Source: Catenulispora sp. EB89
GTDB taxonomy: Bacteria > Actinomycetota > Actinomycetes > Streptomycetales > Catenulisporaceae
Length of the DNA stretch: 64,000 nt
Direction of reading: 5' to 3'
Assembly: GCF_041261445.1 (NCBI RefSeq)
Contig: NZ_JBGCCU010000013.1
Location: 234,170 to 298,169 of the forward strand
In this document: positions 40,886 through 50,000 of the stretch, in pieces
How positions within the stretch are numbered: position 1 is the stretch's first letter
Layout: each line of letters opens with the position of its first letter
The notes under the pieces: generated by a model
Databases searched by the model: none
The model's input: only the letters and a program-made list of their open reading frames with translations
What the model was told of the DNA's origin: nothing
Made by a program: the position numbers and the translations under genes

Positions 40886-41875
40886 CTACGCCCAAGCCAT
40901 CCGGGACCGCTGCGTCCAGTACTCCTGCGCGGGCATGGCCAACGCGGCCAGCTGCTCGCGTTGGTCGGTCTCCAACCGGACCTGCGCCGCAGCCACGTTG
41001 CTCGCCAACTGCGCCACGGTCGCGGCACCCGACAACACGATGTCGACCCACGGCTCAGCCGCGACCGCGGCCAGCGCCACCGCATCGACGCCGACACCCG
41101 CCTTCGCCGCGATCTCGGACGCCACCGAGTCGTCCTGGTCCTGCTCGGCCAGGTGGGCGTCGGTGAGGCGGCCGTTCGCCAGCGCCTCCTTGATGATGAC
41201 GGTCCAGCCGGCCTCGTGGGCCTCGGCCAGAGCCGGGCCGGCGGAGGTCTCCAGCAGGTTGTAGGTGGACTGCACGGACTCGAACAGCCGACTGCCGCCG
41301 ACCGTGATCCCCAGCGCCGCGCGAATGGCGTCGGCCTGCTGCGGCCCGCTCGTCGACACCCCGATCCGCACGCCCTGAGCGGCCAGCGCGGCCAGCCTGC
41401 GGTGCAGCCCCTGATCGGTCAGGGCCGGGCTCTCCGGCGTGAGCGAGTGGATCTGGTACAAGTTCAGCCGGTCCCCCAACAGGGCCCGCGTCTCGCCGAT
41501 CTGCCGGGTGAACACCGCGATGCTGTGGTCCTTGACCTCGTGCACCGGAGCGTCGACCCGCCAGTCGGCGGTGTAGGTGTAGCCCCACTTGCTGCCGACG
41601 GCGACGTCGTCGATATCAGGGTGCAGACGCAGCCATTCGGCCAGGAACTCCTCGGCCCGGCCGTAGGAGCGAGCGGCGTCGAAATAGCGGATCCCGGCCG
41701 CGTAGGCCGCGTCCAGCACCTCGTGCGCGCGGGAGCGCATCGCCTCGACCGTGCGGTCGGCGGGCAGGTCCTCGCCGCGGCCCAGGTTGATGTACCCCGG
41801 GCGTCCGACCGCCGCCAGGCCGAGCCCGAAGGCCGCGGTCCGCGCGAGATCGGGATCAGGGTGCTTCGACGCCAT
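40886..41875 (-). CDS. Aldo/keto reductase
   Basis: A protein of 329 residues; ATG 41875 is preceded by GGGAGG. It has the (beta/alpha)8 fold with the catalytic tetrad: Asp and Tyr in FDAARSYGRAEEFLAEWL, Lys in VAVGSKWGYTY and His in LYQIHSLTPES. The NADPH-binding end reads SGAATVAQLASNVAA. It could reduce sugar aldehydes. It lies 88 bp downstream of the dihydroxyacetone kinase operon on the same strand and could be co-transcribed, although a 9-bp tandem repeat fills the gap. Confidence 0.88.
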   Translation of the reverse strand: MASKHPDPDLARTAAFGLGLAAVGRPGYINLGRGEDLPADRTVEAMRSRAHEVLDAAYAAGIRYFDAARSYGRAEEFLAEWLRLHPDIDDVAVGSKWGYTYTADWRVDAPVHEVKDHSIAVFTRQIGETRALLGDRLNLYQIHSLTPESPALTDQGLHRRLAALAAQGVRIGVSTSGPQQADAIRAALGITVGGSRLFESVQSTYNLLETSAGPALAEAHEAGWTVIIKEALANGRLTDAHLAEQDQDDSVASEIAAKAGVGVDAVALAAVAAEPWVDIVLSGAATVAQLASNVAAAQVRLETDQREQLAALAMPAQEYWTQRSRMAWA

Positions 41876-41903
41876 CAGTAGTCCTCCCGTGTGCTGCTCG
41901 ATA

Positions 41904-41947
41904 GTGCTGCCGGTGCTGCCGTGCTGCCGGTGCCGCCAGTGCTGCCG
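41904..41947. repeat. 9-bp tandem repeat GTGCTGCCG
   Basis: Four 9-bp units and one 8-bp unit of GTGCTGCCG and variants (41904-41947) fill the gap between the enzyme I stop and the aldo/keto reductase start. They are flanked by direct copies of GCTCGAT at 41896-41902 and 41947-41953. Confidence 0.75.
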
Positions 41948-41963
41948 CTCGATCGTTCCGGCG

Positions 41964-43649
41964 TCAGGGCATGGCCGGCCAGCACCGCCGGCGCACGATG
42001 CCCTGCACGCTCTCCAGCGTCTCGCAGGCCAGCGCCTCGGCAGCGACCTCGGCGCACACCCGCGCGTCCAGACGACGGATCCGCACCCGCGTCTCGTCCA
42101 GCGCGGCGGGAGCGACCGACAGCACGTCGACGCCCAGACCGATCAGCAACGGGATGACGAGCGGATGGGCCCCGGCATCGCCGCACACGGAGACCTTCAG
42201 GCCGCGCCGATGCGCGGCCTGCACGGTGCGCGCGATGGCCTGCAGCACCTTGGGATGAGCCGCCAGCACCGGCGACACCGCCGGGTCACGCCGGTCCAGC
42301 CGCAGGATCTGGCTGGTCAGGTCGTTGCTTCCGATGGAGAAGAACGCCGCCTGCTCGGCCAGCGCGTCCGCGAGGTCGACCGCCTCGGGCAGCTCGATCA
42401 TCGCGCCGATCGGCGGCGGCGCCGCTCCGACATCGGCCGCGACCGCGTCGAGGATCTGCGCGCACGCCGCCAATTCCTCGACCGTGGCCACCATCGGAAT
42501 CATGATGCGCAGGTCGCAGGCCGCTCCGGCCCGGAGGATGGCCCGGAACTGATGCGTGAACGCCAGCGGGTCGGCGAGCATGTGCGGCAGGCCGCGGCCC
42601 AGGTGTCCGTCGACGGCCTGGTCGGCGAGGAACGGCGGGAACTTGTCGTCCGCGAAGTCCAGCGTGCGCACGGTCACCGGCTGTCCGGCCAGCTTGCCCA
42701 GGACCGGGGTCAGGACCGCAGCATGCTGATCCTCCGTCGGCCACTTCCGCGCGTCCAGGAACGGCATCTCGGTACGCAGCAGGCCCACGCCGTCGGCGTG
42801 CGCGGCGTTCGCCGCCTTGGCCTCGACGGAACTGGCGACGTTGGCCCGCAGCGCGACCGGATGCCCGTCAAGGGTCTGCGACGGGAGGTCCCGCTCGGCG
42901 GCCAGGATCTCGCGACGCCGGTGCACGGCGTCGATCACCGCGAAGGCCGCCTCCCGCTCCGCCGGATCGGGATCCACCGTGATCGTCGAGCGGTCCGTGT
43001 CGATCAACACCTCGGCGCCGTCGGGCTGGTCCAGCACCGCCGGGCTGACGCTGAGGATCAGCGGGATCCCCAGCGAGCGCGCGATGATCGAGGCGTGGGA
43101 GTTGGGGCCGCCGATCACGGAGACGGCGGCGACGACCAGGTCGCCGTGCTCCAGCAGGTCCGCGGCGCCGAGCTCGTGCGCGACCAGCACCACCGGGCCG
43201 TCGGGCGCGGCGGACGTGACGCCGGCCAGGTGCGCCAGCACGCGGCGGCCGACCTGGCGCACGTCGGCGGCGCGTTCGGCCAGCGTCGGGTCGTCCAGGG
43301 CGGCGAGCAGCGCGGCGTACTCGTCGACGGCTTGGACGACGGCCTGCGCGGGAGACTGCTCGGCGCGCGCGTGCTGCAACGCCGCGCCGCGCAACTCCAG
43401 GTCCTGCGCGATGTACCCGTCGACCTCGACGATGTCGGCCAGGTCGGTCTGCCCGGAGTCCCGGAGCGTCCGCGAGAGTTCGGCCAGCTCCTCGGCGACG
43501 GCGTCGAACGCGTCGGTGACCTCGGCGACAGGATCCTGACCCGGAGGGCGCGGCGCCGAAACGACGGCCGGCGGCAGCTCCGTGTGGTGCAGCAGACCCA
43601 GAGCCGTGCCGGAGGACGCCGACTGCCCGACGAACCTCGCCCGGGTCAC
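41964..43649 (-). CDS. ptsP: PTS enzyme I dedicated to dihydroxyacetone phosphorylation
   Basis: A protein of 561 residues. The GTG start overlaps the dhaL stop (GTGA, 43649-43646). It begins FVGQSASSGTALGLLHH. The phosphohistidine is in GGPNSHASIIARSLGIP. PEP-binding blocks follow: DGVGLLRTEMPFLDARKWPT, RIMIPMVATVEEL and VSVCGDAGAHPLVIPLLIG with the catalytic Cys. It moves phosphate from PEP to HPr. Position in a dhaK-dhaL operon means it serves the DhaM-HPr fusion encoded nearby. The frame stays open far upstream through dhaL and dhaK, but those parts are not protein-like in this frame. Confidence 0.9.
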   Translation of the reverse strand: MTRARFVGQSASSGTALGLLHHTELPPAVVSAPRPPGQDPVAEVTDAFDAVAEELAELSRTLRDSGQTDLADIVEVDGYIAQDLELRGAALQHARAEQSPAQAVVQAVDEYAALLAALDDPTLAERAADVRQVGRRVLAHLAGVTSAAPDGPVVLVAHELGAADLLEHGDLVVAAVSVIGGPNSHASIIARSLGIPLILSVSPAVLDQPDGAEVLIDTDRSTITVDPDPAEREAAFAVIDAVHRRREILAAERDLPSQTLDGHPVALRANVASSVEAKAANAAHADGVGLLRTEMPFLDARKWPTEDQHAAVLTPVLGKLAGQPVTVRTLDFADDKFPPFLADQAVDGHLGRGLPHMLADPLAFTHQFRAILRAGAACDLRIMIPMVATVEELAACAQILDAVAADVGAAPPPIGAMIELPEAVDLADALAEQAAFFSIGSNDLTSQILRLDRRDPAVSPVLAAHPKVLQAIARTVQAAHRRGLKVSVCGDAGAHPLVIPLLIGLGVDVLSVAPAALDETRVRIRRLDARVCAEVAAEALACETLESVQGIVRRRCWPAMP

Positions 43650-44269
43650 GACTTCAGCACCTCCGCCAGGGCCCGGAAGACGAGCGCGGTGGACGTCGCG
43701 CCGGGATCCTGGTGCCCGATGCTGCGCGCGCCGAGATAGGAGGCGCGGCCCTTGCGGGCCTGCAAGGGCGTGGTGTCCTGGGCGCCGGTCTCGGCGGCGA
43801 CCGCGGCCTTCTCCGCCGCGACGGCCTCGCCCTCCCCGGCGCGCGCCGACTCGCCGAACGCGGCCAGCGCCGGCACCAGGGCGTCGACCATGGTCTTGTC
43901 GCCGGGCACCGCGGCACCGAGCTTCTGCACGCCCGCGAGTCCCGCGTCGAAGGCCGCGGCCAGCTGCTCGGCGTCGGCGGTCGGCCCGGTCAGCGCCTTG
44001 CCGGTGGCGCGGAAGAACGTGCCGTAGAGCGGTCCGGCGGCGCCGCCGACGCTGGAGATCAGCGTGGTCCCGGTCTTGACGAGCACTTCGCCAACGCTGG
44101 CCGCCTGCAGGCCGTCCAGGGCGGCCCGGACGGCGGTGAAGCCGCGCTGCATGTTCACGCCGTGGTCGGCGTCGCCGATGGCCGAGTCCAGCTGTGTCAG
44201 GTGGTCCTTGTTCCGGTCCATCGCCGCGGCTATGGCCTGGACCCAGGTCCTGGTCTGGTGGATGTCCAC
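43646..44269 (-). CDS. dhaL: Dihydroxyacetone kinase subunit DhaL
   Basis: A protein of 207 residues from GTG 44269, which has AAGGAG at 8 nt. The ADP/Mg-binding motif LDSAIGDADHGVNMQRGF, with its Asp cluster, and ISSVGGAAGPLYGTFFRATG identify DhaL, which holds ADP permanently as a cofactor and is re-phosphorylated by DhaM. ARSIGHQDPGATST is the second ligand block. It is 33 nt downstream of dhaK and coupled to the enzyme I start. Confidence 0.92.
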   Translation of the reverse strand: MDIHQTRTWVQAIAAAMDRNKDHLTQLDSAIGDADHGVNMQRGFTAVRAALDGLQAASVGEVLVKTGTTLISSVGGAAGPLYGTFFRATGKALTGPTADAEQLAAAFDAGLAGVQKLGAAVPGDKTMVDALVPALAAFGESARAGEGEAVAAEKAAVAAETGAQDTTPLQARKGRASYLGARSIGHQDPGATSTALVFRALAEVLKS

Positions 44270-44302
44270 CGGTCGACTCCTTCGTTGGTCCGTGGATGGC
44301 GC

Positions 44303-45301
44303 TCAGGCGCCCCAGCGCAGCGCCGGGGTGTTCACCGGTGCGTCCCACAAGGCAAGCATCTGTTCGTCGGCCTTGCACACCGTCACAGAAACGCCTGCCA
44401 TCTCCAGGCTGGTTATGTAGTTCCCGACCAGATTGCGCGCGATGCGCACGCCGCGCTCGGCGAAGTACTTCGCGACCTCGGCGTAGGCGATGTACAGCTC
44501 GATCAGCGGCGTGCCGCCGAGGCCGTTGACCATGACGATGGTCTCGTCGCCGGCGGCCAGCGGCTGGTCGGCGAAGACGGCGTCCAGGCACCGGTCCACG
44601 ATCGCCGAGGCCGGCTCCAGCTTCTCGCGGCTGCGGCCGGGCTCGCCGTGGATGCCGACGCCGACCTCCATCTCGTCCTCGGCCAGGTCGAAGCCGGGCT
44701 TGCCGGCGGCCGGCGGGGTGCAGGCGGTCAGCGCGACGGCGAAGCTGCGCGAGGCGGCGTTCACCCGCCGTCCGACCTCGGCGACCTCCGCCAGGTCGGC
44801 GCCCTGTTCGGCGATCGCCCCGGCGATCTTCTCGACGAACACCGTCGCGCCGGTCCCGCGCCGGCCGGCGGTCCAGGTGGAGTCCTTGACCGCGACGTCG
44901 TCGTCGACCAGGACGGTGGCCACCTCGATGCCGTCGTCGCCGACGAGGTCCGCGGCCATCTCGAAGTTCAGCACGTCGCCGGTGTAGTTCTTCACGATGA
45001 ACACCACGCCGGCGCCGCCGTCCACGGCCTGCGCGGCCGCGACCATCTGGTCCGGGACCGGCGAGGTGAACACTTCCCCGGGGCAGGCGGCGTGCAGCAT
45101 TCCGGTGCCGACGAAGCCGCCGTGCAGGGGTTCGTGTCCGGAGCCGCCGCCGGAGATGAGCGCGACCCGGCCGACCGAAGGCCCGCCGGCGCGGGTGATG
45201 ATGCGGGCCTGGGGGTCGACGATCAGTGCGGGGTGGGCTGCCGCGATCCCGGCGAGCGCGTCGCTGAGGACGGTATCTGGGCTGTTGATCAGCTTCTTCA
45301 T
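44303..45301 (-). CDS. dhaK: Dihydroxyacetone kinase subunit DhaK
   Basis: A protein of 332 residues; ATG 45301 follows AAGGAG at 8 nt. [20 protein letters not shown] is the substrate-binding loop. The His that binds dihydroxyacetone covalently is in [11 protein letters not shown]. The C-terminus [20 protein letters not shown] is typical. With DhaL it makes dihydroxyacetone phosphate, feeding glycolysis. The first gene of the operon, it has its own promoter about 150 nt upstream with an IclR-like operator. Confidence 0.93.
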   Translation of the reverse strand: MKKLINSPDTVLSDALAGIAAAHPALIVDPQARIITRAGGPSVGRVALISGGGSGHEPLHGGFVGTGMLHAACPGEVFTSPVPDQMVAAAQAVDGGAGVVFIVKNYTGDVLNFEMAADLVGDDGIEVATVLVDDDVAVKDSTWTAGRRGTGATVFVEKIAGAIAEQGADLAEVAEVGRRVNAASRSFAVALTACTPPAAGKPGFDLAEDEMEVGVGIHGEPGRSREKLEPASAIVDRCLDAVFADQPLAAGDETIVMVNGLGGTPLIELYIAYAEVAKYFAERGVRIARNLVGNYITSLEMAGVSVTVCKADEQMLALWDAPVNTPALRWGA

Positions 45302-45443
45302 GCCGGGACTCCTTCAGAAGGCACTGCGACGGACGAAGCGGAGGGCGACCGCGCGCCATACCTGCGAGTAATTCCGCTCTGGCGAAGACCCGAATCTCGT
45401 CGCGAGCGGAAATTCACATGGCCGACTTGTGTTCGTCATCACT

Positions 45444-45485
45444 GAACGATGTTCGGAAGCTAACGCGCGCGGTCTGTGCTGTCAA
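45444..45485 (-). promoter_or_regulatory. dhaK promoter with downstream palindrome
   Basis: On the minus strand TTGACA (45485-45480), a 17-nt spacer and TAGCTT (45462-45457) make a near-consensus promoter. Directly downstream, GAAC-GAT-GTTC (45444-45454) is a perfect palindrome overlapping the likely start, with another GTTCG at 45431. An IclR-family repressor encoded upstream is the best candidate to bind it. The 5' leader is about 150 nt. Confidence 0.6.
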
Positions 45486-45524
45486 GACGTCGCGCGCGGC
45501 CGGTCCCGGCACCGTGCGGCCTGA

Positions 45525-46298
45525 TCAGGGCCGGGCGACCCGGGCGCTCCCGCGGCCGGCGCCGAGCTCCCGCGAGATCTGCCGCGCGATCTCCCGAACG
45601 GCGACGATGTGGTCCTGCCGCGCACTGTCGTCCAGGACCCGCTCGACCGGGCCGACGATCCCGATCGCCCCGGCCACGCCGTTGCGGTCGAAGACCGGCG
45701 CGGCGATCCCGGCGTCGCCGAGCGCGGATTCCTGGTTCTCCAGCGCGTGACCGGTCCGCCCGACCTCGTCGAGCTGCCGGGACAGCACGTCCGGATCGGT
45801 GATGCTGGAGCCGGTCAGCGCCGGCAGCTCACCGTCCAGCAGGGCCTTGCGCTGGTCCGGCGGCAGGAACGCGACGGTGACCTTGCCCAGCGCGCAGGTG
45901 CTCCAGGGGATGCTGGCGCCCACTTCGAGGATCTGCACGACGCCTTCGGGCCGGAACGCGTGGTGCACGACGAAGACGTGGTCCCCGGTCAGCACCGTCA
46001 CCCACACGGCCTCATCTGCTCGGGTGGCCAGCGTGTCGGCCCAACTCAGCGACCGCGCACGCAACTCCTGCGTGTCCAGGTAGGCGTTGCCCAGCAGCAA
46101 CAGGCCGGGGCCGAGCTGGTAGCGGCCGGTCTCGGAGTCCTGGACCACCAGGCCCTCGCCCTCCAGCGTGCGGAGCAGCGCGTGCACGGTGGGCTTGGCG
46201 ACGCCGACCCGCTCGGCCAGCTCGGTCACGCCCAGGCGCGGGCCGCCGGCGGCGAGCTCCCGCAGGACGCGCACCGCACGCTGCACCGACTGCACCAT
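45525..46298 (-). CDS. IclR family regulator of the dihydroxyacetone genes
   Basis: A protein of 257 residues; ATG 46298 follows GAGG by 8 nt. The N-terminal winged helix is VTELAERVGVAKPTVHALLR, with wing EGLVVQDSETGRYQLGPGLL. The C-terminal effector domain has GASIPWSTCALGKVTVAFLP and VFDRNGVAGAIGIVGPVERV. IclR proteins sense small metabolites; here probably dihydroxyacetone or a phosphate ester. It lies between dhaK and the divergent DhaM gene, and palindromes occur on both sides. Confidence 0.88.
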   Translation of the reverse strand: MVQSVQRAVRVLRELAAGGPRLGVTELAERVGVAKPTVHALLRTLEGEGLVVQDSETGRYQLGPGLLLLGNAYLDTQELRARSLSWADTLATRADEAVWVTVLTGDHVFVVHHAFRPEGVVQILEVGASIPWSTCALGKVTVAFLPPDQRKALLDGELPALTGSSITDPDVLSRQLDEVGRTGHALENQESALGDAGIAAPVFDRNGVAGAIGIVGPVERVLDDSARQDHIVAVREIARQISRELGAGRGSARVARP

Positions 46299-46340
46299 GT
46301 GCCGATCCTCGCCTTCGGTCTTGCCAACGTTCGGAGGTGA

Positions 46341-46377
46341 ATTCAGTATTGCTGAATAGCGTTCCGAGATTTAGCAT
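46341..46377 (+). promoter_or_regulatory. Leaderless promoter of the DhaM-HPr gene with palindrome
   Basis: TTGCTG (46349-46354), 17 nt and TAGCAT (46372-46377) precede ATG 46386 by 8 nt, implying a leaderless mRNA. The palindrome ATTCAG-TATTG-CTGAAT (46341-46357) covers the -35 box, a plausible IclR site. Confidence 0.55.
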
Positions 46378-46385
46378 CACTGTTT

Positions 46386-47096
46386 ATGAACCAGTCCATC
46401 GGCATCGTACTCGTTTCGCACAGCGCCGAACTGGCCTCGGGCCTGCGCGACCTGCTGGCCCAGATCGGCTCGGACCGGGTCCCGGTGGCGGTGGCCGGGG
46501 GCACCGAGGACGGCGGACTCGGCACCAGCTACGACCGGATCGTGGCCGCCATCGCCGAGGCCGACCGCGGAGCGGGCGTGATCGTGCTGCCGGACCTGGG
46601 CAGCTCGGTCCTCACCACGCTGGCGGTGCTGGAGGACCACCCGCGCACCGACGTCCTGCTGGTGGACGCCCCGTTCGTGGAGGGCGCGGTAGCAGCCGCT
46701 GTCACGGCCGCAGCCGGTGCCGACCTGTCGGCGGTCGCCGAGGCGGCGCGACAGGCGCGCGGGATCATGAAGGTGGAGAGCTTCGAGCCCGCGGCAGCGC
46801 CCGCAGCCGCAGCTGACGCAGCTGCGGAGCCCGAGCACCCCCAAGGCGCGTCGGCAGCGGTGACCCTCCCCGCGACCCTGCACGCCCGCCCCGCCGGCCG
46901 CCTGGCCCAGGAGGCGGCGAAGTTCGCCAGCACCATCCGCATCGAGTACGGCGGCAAGTCGGTCAACCCCACCGGCGTCCTGGCCGTGATGAGCCTGGGC
47001 GCCACCATCGGCGGCACGGTGACCGTGCACGCCGAGGGACAGGATGCTGATTCGGCGGTGAAGACGCTCGCCGCGATCCTTGCCGAGGTCGAGTGA
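46386..47096 (+). CDS. dhaM: DhaM-HPr fusion phosphocarrier
   Basis: A protein of 236 residues. Residues 1-130 are the DhaM domain (EIIA-mannose-like) with the active His in IVLVSHSAELASGL and the GTEDGGLGTSYDRI block. An Ala/Pro linker follows. Residues 150-236 are an HPr domain with the phosphohistidine in LPATLHARPAGRLA and a SVNPTGVLAVMSLG segment. Phosphate would go from enzyme I to HPr, to DhaM, to ADP on DhaL. E. coli DhaM also carries an enzyme I-like part; here that is a separate gene. It ends 1 nt from the convergent CHAT gene stop. Confidence 0.9.
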   Translation: MNQSIGIVLVSHSAELASGLRDLLAQIGSDRVPVAVAGGTEDGGLGTSYDRIVAAIAEADRGAGVIVLPDLGSSVLTTLAVLEDHPRTDVLLVDAPFVEGAVAAAVTAAAGADLSAVAEAARQARGIMKVESFEPAAAPAAAADAAAEPEHPQGASAAVTLPATLHARPAGRLAQEAAKFASTIRIEYGGKSVNPTGVLAVMSLGATIGGTVTVHAEGQDADSAVKTLAAILAEVE

Positions 47097-47097
47097 T

Positions 47098-50000
47098 TCA
47101 GGCGCCGGTATGGGTGTACGCGGCCCACAGGCTCGGCACGTCGGGACACCGCGCGCGCACCTGATTGACCGCGTGATGCAGGGCTTGCGCGATCCGTGCG
47201 GTGTCGGGCGGGATCGTGCCGCCGTCGGTGAGGTGGCGGTAGAAGTCCGCCGCGATCCAGGAAGCGGTGCCGTCGTCGATGGGCCAGAGGGTGCCGACGA
47301 CGTTGCGGTAGCCGGCCAGGTGGAAGGCCCCGGTGATGTGCAGCGACTCGTTGGCCAGCCGCCATGTGGAGGTCGCGGTGTCGCAGGCGGAGAGGTAGGC
47401 CAGCTCCGCGTCGATGCGCAGGTCGCGGATGTCGGCGAGGGTGAGCGGCGCGGTCTCGTGGTCGGTCAGGATCAGGCTGCTGCGAGCGGGGCTGGCGGCG
47501 TCGAAGTAGCCGTGGCAGGCGAAGTGCACGATGCGGTGGCTGGGCAAGGCGTCCAGGACGCCTTCGCGCGTCGGCTGTCGCAGAACGCGCGCCTGCGGAG
47601 CCAGAGCCCTGATGGCGTCGGTCTCCGCCACCACCCCGGGCAGCTCCGCGCCGGGGAGGTCCGGAACCGAGACGACCAAGGTGCTCGACGGGGCGGTCCG
47701 CGGCTGCGGATCCCCCTTGCGTGGCAAGGCGCGCACGGTCGATGTGTACGACGACACCACGAGGTCGAGGACGGCGGACGGGGCCGCTGCCGGTCCGTCG
47801 GCGCTGCCGGTCGTGACGTGACGAGTCGTGACGTGCCGGCCTGCGGCGTGCAGCGGCAGGAACGTCATCGCGCCGACGGGACACCACCAGACCCGCGGTA
47901 GGTCCGCACCATCAGCAGGCGGTTCGGTGTAGCCCAGGCGCGCCAGCACCGGCAGGGCGACCGCGTCCCAGAGCCACGCCAGGACCGCCAGGATCTCGCC
48001 CTGCACATCTACCGGCCCCGAGGCCGGTGCGAGGTCGCGGACCGCGATGACGCCGCCCGCCTGCGTCAGCCGCACAAGACGCTCGCTGACCGCGTCGCGG
48101 GTGACCCCGGGCAGCGGCACCACCACGACCGGATCGGGGCCCTCGGTGAGGATCAGCGCGTCGGCGCGGGTGGTGCTGACGCTGACGTAGACGACGGGGC
48201 CGGCGTGCGCGTGCCGGACCAGGGTGGCGATGGTCGGGGCGCGGAAGAATTCGGCGAACCCGGGCAGCGCGCGGATCGCGTCCAGCAGCGACTGCCAGGC
48301 GCCGTGCGCCTCGGTCCGTTGCGCGGCCAGCTGCCGGTCGGATTCGGTGACGGACACGGGAGGACCGCTCGCGCCAGCATTCATCTCGGACGCCGACTGG
48401 AGCCGGTCGAGCGCATCGATGCGCTGGCGCGTCTGATCGAGCCGATCGGCCAGCTCGGGATACTGCTCGCGCAAGCGGGTCAGATCGTCGCCGCGCAGCC
48501 CGAGGGAGTCGGCGGCGAGCACTCCGCGCGTGCGCTCAAGGAGTTCGACCGCACGCTCCGGCCGTCCGGCGTCGAGCGCGGCGGCCGCGGCCTCGCTCGC
48601 CAGCTCCGACACCTCGCCGAGGTGGTGTTCGCGGTCCGCGCGGGCCAGCCGCGCCGGCGCGAGCAGGTCGACGAGTTCGATGGCTGCTTCAATGCAGGCC
48701 AGACCGTCCTGCGCATCCCCGACGCGGGCGGCCGACCGCGCGAGGTGGCGGAACGCGATGATGCGCGACGAGGTCTCGCCGGCCTCGTGCGCCGCGGCCT
48801 CGCGGAAGGCGCGTCGGGCCTCTGCCGACGGATGAGGCTGTCCTCGGAGCTCGGACAAGACTTCCAGCGCCTCACCGAGCAGGTTCAGACGACGGGAGCG
48901 GGCCGGATGCCCGGCCGGCGTGGCGTTCACGGCCTCACGGGCGATCTCGACGGCTTCGGACGCCGCATCCTGCCGGTTGGTGCGCTCGGCCAGAAGACGA
49001 AGCTTGCCTCCCAGGTTGCTTGCTGCCACGGCACGATCTGGATCGTCCACCGGAGTGGCCTCCACGGCCGCACGAGTCACCGACACCGCCTCAACCAGGT
49101 ATTCGAGGCGATCACTGCGATCGAACACTTCTCTGAGCACGTTCCCGAGGTTGCTCAGATAGATTGCCCGCGAAGAGTCGTCGGCCGACGCGTCACCCGC
49201 AGCGGCACGGGCCCGGTTCACCGCTTCGACCAGTGTGTCGATGTCGTTGGTGCGCTCGGCCAACAGCATCAGGTTGATTCCGAGTTCGTTGTGGTGGCCC
49301 GCGCGGTTGGGACTTCCCTCAGGCAGGGCATCCAGCGCGCGGCGCTCCACCTCCACGGCTTCGACCAGCGCAGCGAGCTGACCGGTGTGCTGGAACGTTG
49401 TCCGCAACACCAGTCCAAGAGCACTGAGATACTTGGACAGCTCCGTATGCCCTGAGGGGGTGGCTGCCACGGCCTGGCGTGCCACCTCCGTCGCCTCGGC
49501 CAGCACCGCTTCATCCCCGCTGTTCTGATAGCGCAGCAGCAAGGCGGTTCCGAGGGTGCTCAAGACTGTGCCGCGCCTGTGGTCATCGTTGGTGGCGGCC
49601 ACCGCGGCCCGCGCGAACTCGATGGCTTCGAGCAAGGCCTCCTGCCGACCGGTTCGGGCGAACAGTGCACACAGCGAGACCGCGAGGTTGAGTTGGTCTG
49701 CGGCGCGGCCTGCGTCGTCCCTAGAAGTAGCGACCGCCGCACGCCCGACCTTCACCGCCTCTACCAGCCACTCCAGCTGCCCGGTGCGATTGAACATCTC
49801 ACGCAGCTCGAGTCCGAGGTTGCCCAGATACATGGCACGGTCGGGATCATCCTCGAGCGCGGTCGCCACCGCGGCGCGCCCAAGGGACACTGACTCGACC
49901 AACACGTCCCACTCCCCGGTGCGCTCGAACAGCGTGTGCAACGCGCTACCCAGGTTGGCCAGGCGACCAGCGTGGGTGGGATCGCCTTCGGGGGTGAGAG

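Noticed and set aside
41964..45359. A single 1131-codon open frame over enzyme I, dhaL and dhaK
   Set aside because: Only the last 561 codons look like protein; the rest is Arg/Gly-rich shadow of dhaL and dhaK, which have their own starts and ribosome sites.
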